Assembly: GCA_030248295.1 (NCBI GenBank)
Contig: JASANH010000143.1
Coordinates: 1-64,000 of the forward strand
Direction: 5' to 3'
Length of the DNA: 64,000 nt
Source of the DNA: Mesodorylaimus sp. YZB2_4
Taxonomy: Eukaryota > Nematoda > Enoplea > Dorylaimida > Dorylaimidae
The notes under the pieces were generated by a model that saw only the letters and a program-made list of their open reading frames with translations, did no database searches and had not been told where the DNA came from. This document shows, one piece after another, positions 54,772-64,000 of this stretch (within the stretch, counting starts at the first letter, position 1; each line of letters opens with the position of its first letter). A program made the translations under genes and the position numbers.

Positions 54772-57716
54772 TGCGGTTGGAGGGCATTGGGGAAAGGAAC
54801 ATATAGACGCCAACAAGATGTGTGCAGCTGCCCGCCGAGAGACTTCCTAGCGGACAAGCAAGCGCGCACAAAAACTCCGCACCCTCCACATGAACCGTTG
54901 CATGCGGCCATCAGGCCATCAGGACACGGCCCGCTGTGTCTTGAGTTTTCTTTCAAAGCTGGAGAATCTGCTGGTTTTGAGCAGTGTAGCTTCAGCTACC
55001 CACAGAGAAAGCACTTTTCCTCTTCAAATTTTTAGAAAATATGTTGTGTGCCATTGAAGAACTTATTCACTGCAGCAACCGACGTGTGTAGCGCGCAGTG
55101 CGTAATTGAGAACCAATTAGGTTCCCTTATACCTACAGTACAGTGCATACTGGTTTCCAGTCCCCGCTTGGGAATACGACTTGTGGCTTCACAGGACACG
55201 CTGTATACAATATGTAATGATAGTCAGAGCCTCCAGATGCCTACAGTAAGGTTGGAATATGCCTCTGAATGGGCATTTTGTTGCACGATGCCATAAAATT
55301 GTAGGATATGCATCGTACAGCAGAAGGATGATGAAGGTACCTAAATTATGTGCCATCTGGACACCACTCACTTTCGAATATGGTTTCGCAATAACAGTGG
55401 CCCGACAGGGAACTCCCCTCCCCTGAAACAGACGTTATTTCTTCATTTAGAGAGGTGGCATATCCATCAATCACACTAACAGGATGTCTTTTTTGGGTGT
55501 CTTCGAAGGTCACCAGACTGGGACAGTTGACTGAAGTATGAGTGTCAGTGGCCACTAATGAAAGTCATCTTTTGATCATGCGGGCCTCGTCGACTCACAA
55601 TCAGCAGCACTATTCCATCCACATTTGCTGCACAGGAGGCCAGGGAGGGATGCAATTACGGACTCGCTCTTCTATCCTCGCTATACCCGGAGGGGGGACG
55701 CATGCCTCGACTTTGTGCATATATTGCCATTTTTACAATATTGCAATATACAGAGTCGAGGCATGGGGGGGGGGAGAGCGCATGCCTCGACTCCCCCATG
55801 CCAAATGCAAATGCGTGTATCAATAAATGAAATAAACACAAATATGCCGTGCCTAGAGTTAAAGCTAGATATATTAACCCTAACTGTCTTAAAGTAGACA
55901 GAGCGACTACTTTTTTAGCATCCTTTGAGGAAGACAGTCTCAAGGAAGTCAGACTGATAACATGAGTGCCACGATTCTCCAGCACATACTTGATTTTTAC
56001 CATGTCATCCCATTGACGTAGTTTGCGATTGCCCGATCCAATCCATCGATCCAATTAGTATAGGACTGTCCACCAAAGCGTCATACTGTAGGTACATAAC
56101 CTGTGTTCTCTTCCCATTCTTACCGCCGTGATGCAAATGAGGATTTGCAGAATGCGCTCCCGCATGTGCCGCGGTAGGGGGCTCCCCTCAAACCTTTTTA
56201 CGGCAAGTTAGCTGCTAATAGACATAAGACACAGAAGAATTCCCGCCTGAATCTGTCATAACACTGTCATAAGGTACTACTTTACCATGACTGGTGCGAC
56301 CTCAGCAAATACCCGGTCTAAAAATATCATGACTGACTGACCCTACAAAATGTGCCGAAGCCATAATTATTCCACATCTGGCAGCTGTGCATTTTAGGCA
56401 TTTCAGCTTACAGGACTTTTCTCTCCAAGGCCAGCTGAGGGCTTCTTAGAGAAACCATTTTTGTCCTCTACCATCCTCTACCACCTCTCACATCAGGCCA
56501 GATGTGGGAGGTGCGATATAAGCTATGAGCTATATGAGCTGCATATACAGTAAGGTCTTTTTGGATAGGTCAGTCAGACGCGTTTTCACACTCTTACGTT
56601 ATTTCTTCATTTAGAGAGTGTTTTACTATCAGCCGTACGTTTCACATGTGGCAGGTTTCGCTTCTTCTCTAGCAGGCTTTTTTAAACGGTAAGTAAAAAC
56701 TCTTGTGTTCACGTTCAGCGTAGCGAAACAATATTCTTTGCTGGCGATGGTTTAATAGAGAAAGTCGGACATGTGTGAGGAAGGAACAGAATGACAGGAG
56801 ATCACAGAGAAGGTGTTAAGTTTGTATGCATATTCCACAGCATGAACCAGGCCACATCCGATGGACAAATGCCAGGTCACGGCGCCTCGAGTATAGCCAG
56901 GGTCTAAAAAAATGCGGACACAGATGCTGCTGCAGTTGGTCCCGCTTTGAGAAAATTGTAGGCATTGACTGATGATGATAGCCAGATCAAAGACACCTGC
57001 CAAGCTATCGTATGGATAAGATCAAGACAGTATGCACTGGTACACTGTCCAGGTGGTCTTGCCTAGCCTGACATTTTCCTTGCCTCGATTGACGTCAGCT
57101 CTTGGCCGGGGAATGAGGCAAGCCAGAAATCATTGTGCTGTAATTTTACCTCATCTTGCAGTGTTGGCTTTGTTCCATTAGTTGGCACTGCATACAGCTT
57201 ATCGCTTCCAGAAATGGCTGGCCTAATCCCGCCGCCTCCATTTAGTTTCCTGCGGCTGAAATTCTCTCTGAGCGTCTCCTACCAAAATCTCTCCGCACAC
57301 AGTCCGTACTCGTACTCTGTCTACCACCAATCCCCCGCAGTTACTGTGGTTGCTAATGTATAGAAGTTTTGCCCAATTTTTGTGTGCAATTGGCTCGAAA
57401 TTAGTAGCCGCTCATTTATCGTATTGTGCGGCCATTCTCATTTGCGACCCATGTACACTCGGAAATACGCCAAGGGTGTTTAGGTAGCAGGTGTTGGCAC
57501 CATCCATTATTGACGCCCTCAGCAAATATTTTAGATGGTCAAAACTGGTCATCTTGGATATGAATGTGCCCATAGGCAATAAGCGAAAACGAAGATTGTC
57601 CGGACATTTACAAATGCCGAGCGAACGATCCTCAGTCATCAGAGGCGACCTTCCGAGAAGGCAGCCAAAGTTTCGTCCAGCTTTCTTGGAAGTCCCTGTG
57701 CAACCTCCGACCCAAC
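54772..57716. other. intergenic with small repeats
   Basis: About 2.9 kb without a recognised gene. It contains the second copy of a direct repeat (55534-55605) and a strong hairpin at 55702-55767. It ends in the 5' region of the receptor gene at 57717. Confidence 0.45.
55702..55767. repeat. hairpin with CATGCCTCGACT arms
   Basis: CATGCCTCGACT and AGTCGAGGCATG face each other around an AT-rich centre that is itself nearly palindromic (ATATTGC/GCAATAT). A third copy, GCATGCCTCGACT, follows at about 55780 after a poly-G run. Confidence 0.7.
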
Positions 57717-58700
57717 ATGAATCAAACCACGAATGAGATTCCACTGTCCACACGGGTGCTCATGATGATGATCCAAGAGGTAGAGGCCCTAGTCGGCTTA
57801 TTCCTAAATGTGTGGTACTTGGTCGCTGCCATCAAGAACAAGCACTACAAGACACGCCCCACCCTCATTCTTATGTTCAACCAAGCCCTGGCCGACACGA
57901 TGATCCTGGCAGGGGTAGTGTTCTACACGACACCGTCCATCCTTCTCTACGACTATTACCCTGGTCCCCAAGTCTCAGGTGTCATTTTCGGCCTGACCAC
58001 CACCGTCTCCTGGTTCCTGAACATCACAAACATCGCCACGTTAGCTCTGGAAAGGACCACGGCCGTCTTTTTCCCTATGAGCTACAAGAATTGGGTAACG
58101 GCCAGGGGCACGATGATACAGGTGGGCGTGATGTGGTTGCTGTCCATCGCCATCTACGCGGTAGGCAAGACAACAACGTGCTGCGCGGACATGGTGGCCC
58201 GACCTGACATATTCGCCATGAGCCACTGGAATCCGGACAATCGATCGGACAAGTACCAGATGTTCTTCGATCCCTTGAAGTACATCTCGACCTCTATCTG
58301 CATCATATGCTATCCCAGTATCGTGATCAAACGGGCTATGATTAGTCGCAAAGTGCATAATGGCGCCCTAGGCCACCAGACGGTAGCCGCCGCGATAGAT
58401 GCCAGGAATCGCAACCGCGAGATTCGTTTGAGCATCCAGTTCGGCATAATATCGAGTATGTTCGTGGTCATGAACGTGTCCTTCAGCTGCATCACTTGGT
58501 TTGGTGGATTCAGTTGGTAAATTTTCCTATTCTGCTATGTCTACATCGGCAATGCATTTCTCAACGTGGCCATCTATCTGATAATGAACAAGGAAGTGGC
58601 ACCTCAGATGATCATGGTCCTGTGCGGTAGGATGGTCCCGCATTGCAAATTCGAGGACAAGAAAGGCTCGACGACTGCGGGACATCAAGCTGCGAGCTAA
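57717..58700 (+). CDS. rhodopsin-like 7TM receptor interrupted by one in-frame TAA before TM7
   Basis: ATG 57717 opens 267 codons to TAA at 58518-58520. The same frame then continues for 59 codons to TAA at 58698-58700. The first part gives an NQT sequon, TM1 (VEALVGLFLNVWYLVAAI), TM2 (LILMFNQALADTMILAGVVF, with AD as the class-A Asp), TM3 ending TLALERTTAVFFP, TM4, TM5 (STSICIICYPSIVIKRAM), and TM6 (IQFGIISSMFVVMNVSFS). The part after the stop gives TM7 (YVYIGNAFLNVAIYLIMNKE) and a tail, exactly what the receptor lacks. The frame is otherwise open, so there is one nonsense change, readthrough, or a base error. A poly(A) signal AATAAA at 58911-58916 lies beyond the second stop. The ligand is unknown. 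Confidence 0.72.
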
Positions 58701-58910
58701 ATGGATGGATGGGGGATCAAGCCAGATGGAAAGCTGCGTGCGGCAAATGTTACTGGATGAGCCCAATGTCTGTGAGACTACTCCTTGAAACTGCACATGC
58801 GCATATACTCCGCACTGCGCTATGTCACTGACCTTTGAATCGTAGGCCTCACCCACAAGCAGTTGAGTCACCTTGCATCTACGGGTATCTAGTTTGCCTC
58901 GTGTTCAAGC

Positions 58911-58916
58911 AATAAA
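58911..58916 (+). terminator. poly(A) signal AATAAA
   Basis: AATAAA 211 bases past the second stop of the 7TM receptor gene. Confidence 0.5.
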
Positions 58917-59056
58917 TTTCTACAGTACGTAGTGGTTCATCGGTTACAGTATGCCCAAAGCAGTCACATCCCAACAAATACCAAACCTGCAAAATATATC
59001 TAACATCCAAATTTCAAATCTCTCGTGTCTTCGCCTTTAACGCGAAAGTGGTTTGT

Positions 59057-59380
59057 TCAAGAATTAGCTGTCCCGCCCCCACCTTGAGAGCCCAAATTGC
59101 GGGCGGCCTGTTGAGTGAGTTGGATCCACTGGACGACCACTTTTAACAGCATTAAAAGTACGACTAAAATCAGGAAATTGATTCCCAGTCCGATCATCTG
59201 CTTGTCGACATGTTCGGAAATCCATTTTCCCAGCGGCGTCTCCGATTTGCCTCCTTTCACGTCCAATGCACGACTGCCCCTTCGTTGCGGCGTGGCTCCG
59301 GACGAAATGAGTGTTGCTCGTTGTGAGTCGGAAACCGGTGTGGCCGTGGACAGTGACCGCGTCCGCGAATCGGCCGCCAT
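59057..59380 (-). CDS. small tail-anchored-type membrane protein, unknown function
   Basis: A single exon of 107 aa with start ATG at 59380. The first 45 residues are polar, Ser/Thr/Arg-rich and probably disordered. GKWISEHVDKQMIGLG leads into one strong hydrophobic helix (INFLILVVLLMLLKVVVQWI, about residues 68-87). A short polar end with GGGG follows. Only one membrane segment near the C-terminus suggests a tail anchor. The codon content is clean over the whole frame, and the compact layout looks real. No family is recognised. An antisense open frame at the same place is a shadow. Confidence 0.6.
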   Translation of the reverse strand: MAADSRTRSLSTATPVSDSQRATLISSGATPQRRGSRALDVKGGKSETPLGKWISEHVDKQMIGLGINFLILVVLLMLLKVVVQWIQLTQQAARNLGSQGGGGTANS

Positions 59381-60278
59381 CTTCCGCGAGTATCAAACAC
59401 TAGAAAATATGGGCTCGATTACGGGCCGAGCAGGTGCTAGCGATGAGCCAACTCCGACGTCCTCGGGCAACCAGGAGAAGGCTCGAATTGGTGCAGTTTG
59501 GAGAAGCGAGGCTCGTTTGGTTTACGAATCGCAGCAGAAAGCACTCCGGAAATCAGTTAGCAGTCATTTCCGCCCAGACCTCGCCAGACGAGTTTACCCC
59601 CAGGCATGCACACAATACGAAGAATTGGGTTGCCGCGAAGTTATGTAAGCTATTCGCGTCCTCACAGCCTCTTCTCCAAAATACACTTCAATTACGCCGT
59701 GCTTTCGGTCTTGAGAAGGCCATTGATCAAAGTCGATGCATTCGGGCATTTGCTCCCTTTCCATCATGCCAGCCTCCACACTGCACTTTTTTCGACTATC
59801 TCTCCTCGATTGCTAACCACATGCAACCAGCTGCCAGTGCATTGCAAAACAACACGCGCTTGTTTTTCGTGCGGCATTGATGAAGGGGGCCTGAAAAGAG
59901 GGCGCAATTGGCATTCATGAATTTTATTGCCCAACTAAGATAATGAGGAAGTGTTACTTCGACTGCCACACACGACCACTCGACTCAAATTGCACTCACA
60001 GAAAAAGCTAAAGCTGCGCGGAAAATGTGTGTCGGGACATACTGACACCCAGAAATATTCATAACCCTCGCTGAAGTTACATATTTTGTGTACGTTGGGA
60101 TAGTAGAGCAACGCATTACAACTAGACTACGGAATACGAAAACCTTAAAAACTAAGCATTCGATAGAGCCAGGTCGCATTTCAATCCGAAGGCAAGTCAT
60201 TTCGAAAAACGCTACCAGAAACGAAATTCAGTCAAATCCAAGTGTACTTAACATGAACTGAGCAAAACAGCATTCCCG
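59381..60278. other. intergenic, nothing recognised
   Basis: TTTATT at 59923-59928 could be the minus-strand poly(A) signal of RWDD2, about 350 bases past its stop. No other signal. Confidence 0.4.
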
Positions 60279-63200
60279 TCAGTCCCCGACACTCGCACCC
60301 TCAATACCGAAGAGAATAGAGAAAATTGACGAAGAGTCGTGCTCGTTCAGGAACTTATTGAAGCCAGCCATGTCCATATGGAACTCCCGACCACCACCGT
60401 GCCGTACATCAAAGGCCACTTCTTTCAACTGCCCAAACTTTCTCAACGCTTTCACTTTTTCCTCCGCACTCTTCTCCTCCCTATCGTCCCCCAAATCGAC
60501 CGATTCCTGATGTCTGACCACGATCTTCTTCCACGTCCACGTCCGCAATGTCTCCCAGAATTCTTGGCAATTCTCTTCCACGCCCTCCACGCAAACCACG
60601 CCCGGTTTACCAGGCATACTAAACCCAGTCAGATCCAACTGTCCCGCCAATGTCACGATGTCTTTGCGTTTCAATTTGCTATAAATATGATGGCTATACA
60701 GCCATAATCGTTGGAATCGTTTGGGCGAATCGTGTCCACTCCCACCCGTCGATCGACCCACATCGGCGACTTTCGAGAGTGATCGGAACTGATCGAAGTG
60801 ATCTCGAACCCAGGCCACGGCATCCGTGACTTGTGGTCCGCCCAAGGGAAGACATTCACGAAGATATTGTCGCAAAGCCGAATTCAGTAAACAACTTTGT
60901 TGACGATCCAACGTCGAACAACGAACGTAAACGGTCAGGGGCTCCGAATGAGGATATCGAGGCGAGAAATGGAAAGTCAGTTCAATCGGAGTTTCGTTCG
61001 AGAGGTCCTGCAAAGAAGATAAAAAAGTTTTTCATAGCTGCGACAGAAAAACTATCCCCGCGTGTAAACGAATAAGATTTATGAGATAAGCTAAAAATTC
61101 TTTACGAATCTTTAAAAAACCACAGCACATATGAAGATAATTAAAACATAGTTTTCGCTAACCTAAAGTCATAAATCAAAGGGCTTTTCGAGATCATAAA
61201 CTGAGAAAGCGGCCGTAAAGTCTACCGCTCCTAAATGCGGTTGAGTACAGCATTGCCGTTTCGACTCCACATCTACTCCAGGTGCCACTATTCATACCGT
61301 ACATGAATATTCCACGACTACTGATTTTTTCAGAATGAAATTAGAGGCAGTGCATCATAGAAAAGAATCAGAACATTGAAAAAAAGAGTATGATATAAAG
61401 ATTTAACACCACGTTTTAGTGGGGGTAGCCAAAATTGTGGACTTCCAGCAACTGTGTCAAAAAGTCGAAATTCTTGATTGCAAAGGGGATCATTGAAAAA
61501 CGAAAATTTCGACTTCTTAAATAACAAATCTAGCTGTCCAAAATGTTGGTTATCCCACTAAAACGCGAACGCTGAATCTGAACATCATACTCTTTTTCAA
61601 TATTTTATCTATTCTAGAGTGCACTTCGCATTTAAGCATTGCTCTCAGGTACAGCAGATACATTTTACGGCAACTGAACGAAGATTTCATGCATATTCTC
61701 CTAAAGTGCAAGCAGTAGTAGAAAAAGGGCCTGCGAAGAGTTGGGATGTCGACCCTTCTAGAGTGTGCGAAGGAAGAATGTGCGAAGTTTCACTCCAGCA
61801 TCGACCGATCAGACCCTAGGCCTATATCCCGATCCTGATCCGATCCAGGATCTGGATCAGCCCTATCCCGATCAGATCCGGCTGATCCACTTCGAAAAAA
61901 CAGAAGATATATGGGGATGACGTGTTTGGCGGCGCATGGCATGGCAGGCTGGTCCAGCCTACCATGGTTCCTCGCTGTCACTCTCTGTTAGATAGCTCCA
62001 AAGGACAAAGGAGAGCTAAGCAGTACCTACAGCGGGACTATACAGTATACTGATTTGAGAGTAGCGTTGTTACAGTTAACTGAAACTGAAACTAAATCTC
62101 CTCGCCAAAACTGAATTTAATTGTAGCTGAATCTTTTTAGAATCAGATAAATTCAGTTTTCGAGTTACTACTCTTTTGAAAATTAGTAATCTGTTTGCGG
62201 ATGTTCGCGCAGATCTCAAAGAGAAACGAAACGCAGCTCGACGAATTACTGGTTGGAATCATCTTAATCGCGAGTTGGAGGTGTATTTTGTTATCCTTAA
62301 AACACTAGTGACAAAATCGATCCATTCGAATTTTGGTCCAAATGTGGAGAGAAGTTGCAAAATCTTCACGAATATTGTAGTGCTTCATCATTTTCTGCAG
62401 GCTAGCGCCGAGTGAAAGAGTTTTAAGCTAGGCGAAATCCATGTTGAAAAGCAGTCGGTATAATTAAAATAAAATAAAAGTACCTACAGTATGTGAAAAA
62501 GGTTTTTTCAATTTCAATCATTTTATTACAAACATTTCAAAGTTACATCTTCTTGATCTTAGAAAGCTTTGCCAACCAGTGAGTTGAACTTGACATGCTT
62601 ATTCGATAATTCCCCAGTTCCTGGTGTGGAAGAAGGCTCTACTGAAAATATTTGGCCCTTATGGCCAGCTGGTCAGCAGCGGTCAGCTCCTAAAATCTTG
62701 CGGGCTTCTTAAATTCGTGTGTTGCGTGGCGACCGAAAGTTGAGAAACACTCGTAGGGCTCTTCTGAGCCCGCTGTTCAGGTTATGGGCCTCGGTTCCGT
62801 CTTCCAGGCTTCTTGTTCTGAATTTTTTTGCACAGAAGACCCGACGAAGCGGGAATGCTTCCAAAATTTGCAGAACTTCGGCCGCTAACCTCTGCCGAGT
62901 AGTTGGCCTGACGAGCTAAATATTTTGCTCAGAGCTTTCTTTTGCACCAAAAAAATAACAGTCATGAGCTATGGCAAGTTCGAATTAGGACGGTTACAGG
63001 GTTCAAATACTTGGTCTGTCTGCGGATTTGTTGGTGGGTGGACTGTTGAGACATGGTCGTGCATCGCTGTGCTCGTGAAGGACCCTCTGGTTTTGACTTT
63101 GCTCTTTACTGCGCCTTGTGAGCTGGGTAAAGTCTTAAATGCGGAAGAGTAGTTATTTGAATACAGAAAAGTGGAGATTGTTCTCGTCAACTGTTCACAT

Positions 63201-63811
63201 CTAGATGCGAAATGCTTTTTAAGGAAAAACTCAATCATTCAGTTAACTGAATCTTTTTTCCAAAACTGTATCAGCGCTATTTGATAGAAAAAAACGGGAT
63301 TTTCTCATCATAGTATATATGCCAGACCTTATCATTTCCCCGCAGATAAAGCGCGACAAATATTAGTTGCCGATCCAGCAGTTGGATCGGATCGGAAACC
63401 GATCCACCCCTTGGATCGGTCGATGCTGGGTTTCACTTTCCAGCTACTAGAAGGTACAACTCGGGTTTAGGTTTAGCTTTTTTTAGAAAATGCCGGAGGC
63501 CCTGGACCCAGAGGTTTATCTCATGTATTTCCCAGCATTCCGTTTCTCTCTCTTTTCAGCAAGTCGGAACTAACCTTCAACTTGAGCGAGAACTCGTCCA
63601 CAAAGCAGCCTAATTCAGATGACGGCAGCTGATCCGTTTCGGCGGTCATTAGCTCACTGACCACGTCCGAGTGCACTCCATCCATCACTGCAAACTGCAA
63701 TTCCTCAGGCACATTGTACATACTATTCAGAAGGCGCAGTTCACAAATCTGCTCCCGAAGACATCGTTCCAGCAACGACCGCTCCTCATCTTCATCGGCC
63801 GAGCTGGCCAT
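60279..63811 (-). CDS. RWDD2B: RWD domain-containing protein 2 (RWD + DUF1115)
   Basis: Two exons on minus, 63811-63575 and 61007-60279, with donor GTTAGT and acceptor TTTGCAG, phase 0, 321 aa, as in human RWDD2A/B. The N-terminal RWD domain spans the intron: CLREQICELRLLNSMY, then VDEFSLKLK^DLSNETPIELTFHFSPRYP. The C-terminal DUF1115 part has LWLYSHHIYSKLKRKDI, GKPGVVCVEG, FWETLRTWTWKKIVVRHQE and SIFSILFGIEG. RWD domains bind ubiquitin-pathway or signalling partners; the precise role of RWDD2 is unknown. ATG 63811 lies 11 nt after a GCTTTTAG acceptor. The 2.57-kb intron is expanded by a MITE and a transposon. The symbol is given at the A/B family level. Confidence 0.88.
61374..61610. mobile_element. 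MITE-like inverted-repeat insertion
   Basis: The two halves are imperfect mirror copies: TTGAAAAAAAGAGTATGAT on the left and ATCATACTCTTTTTCAA on the right. The inner blocks CACGTTTTAGTGGG/CCCACTAAAACG and GTCGAAATT/AATTTCGAC also pair. It lies in the RWDD2 intron and has no coding content. Confidence 0.7.
61787..63437. mobile_element. hAT/P-like DNA transposon relic with 8-bp target duplication
   Basis: The element spans 61795-63429 (1,635 bp) with ends CCAGCATCGACCGATC and its exact reverse complement. It is flanked by GTTTCACT at both 61787-61794 and 63430-63437. Next to both ends are clusters of GGATC/GATCC words (61820-61880, 63370-63420), like subterminal binding repeats. An internal plus-strand frame (62176-62415, ELEVYFVILKTLV) may be a remnant, but no transposase motif is visible. 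It sits in the RWDD2 intron. Confidence 0.85.
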
Positions 63812-63821
63812 CTGTTTGCGT

Positions 63822-64000
63822 CCTAAAAGCACACTCAGTCAACCAACACCAAGACTCATAAGGACTAGGCCTATCATAACGCAGTACTGCCAGACAGCAC
63901 ATGGTTCGAACATCCGTAAGCCAAAATGGCACTGGCCAAAAGCAGTTTTTACTTTTGACACTATAATTCATGTTACCCTGAAGGTACGCATAGTAAGTAG
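63822..64000. other. 5' flank of RWDD2
   Basis: Contains the GCTTTTAG acceptor just upstream of the RWDD2 start. Nothing else is recognised before the window edge. Confidence 0.4.

Noticed and set aside
54580-54816. Minus-strand frame across the tRNA region
   Set aside because: Translates the tRNA-Ser gene and its flank and is not a protein gene.
60339-60707. 122-codon plus-strand frame
   Set aside because: Antisense shadow of RWDD2 exon 2.
1-64000. CRISPR arrays, operons or bacterial gene clusters
   Set aside because: No regularly spaced repeats, no ribosome-binding sites and pervasive spliceosomal introns; this is eukaryotic DNA.

Overview
The window is animal nuclear DNA. Coding regions are split by short introns (mostly about 45-600 bases, with GTAAG-like donors and TTTCAG or TTTTAG acceptors). 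Poly(A) signals, a tRNA gene and several DNA-transposon relics are present. A patched-related (PTR-type) protein, rhodopsin-like receptors of the kind seen in nematodes and other ecdysozoans, and acceptor sites placed directly in front of start codons suggest a small ecdysozoan invertebrate, nematode- or tardigrade-like. The sequence alone does not settle the phylum.

Left part (1-22 kb), gene-rich: an SLC17-type anion transporter (+); convergent to it, MTFR1-type mitochondrial fission regulator (-); divergent from that, a ferrochelatase-like gene (+) that keeps its iron-sulfur cysteines but lacks the usual catalytic residues; a PIG3-type quinone oxidoreductase (+); a broken 7TM receptor (-); a second SLC17 gene (-), inverted relative to the first; a secreted LECT2/M23-type protein (-); TYW3 of wybutosine synthesis (-); a stefin-type cystatin (-); and an intact single-exon 7TM receptor (-).

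Middle part (23-38 kb), repeat-rich: a 5.2-kb element bounded by 434-bp inverted repeats and carrying a decayed unknown gene; a hAT-like element with a perfect 8-bp target duplication; a single-exon PTR-family gene (+); an AT-rich gene-poor stretch; a probable solo LTR; a LINE 3' end; and a 130-bp palindrome.

Right part (38-64 kb): a 16-exon SLC4 bicarbonate/anion transporter (-); about 6.5 kb with no recognised gene; a small single-pass membrane protein (-); a dual-specificity phosphatase (+); a two-exon 7TM receptor (-); tRNA-Ser(AGA) (-) with two related relics; a 7TM receptor whose frame is cut by one TAA just before TM7 (+); another small membrane protein (-); and RWDD2 (-), whose intron holds a second transposon with a perfect 8-bp target duplication.

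The genes are mostly unrelated housekeeping and receptor genes and do not form one pathway. The clearest functional pairing is MTFR1 and the ferrochelatase-like gene, which encode proteins of mitochondrial families and start head to head about 0.56 kb apart. The most unusual points are the active-site-free ferrochelatase homologue, the single-stop 7TM receptor, and the two transposons with intact target duplications.
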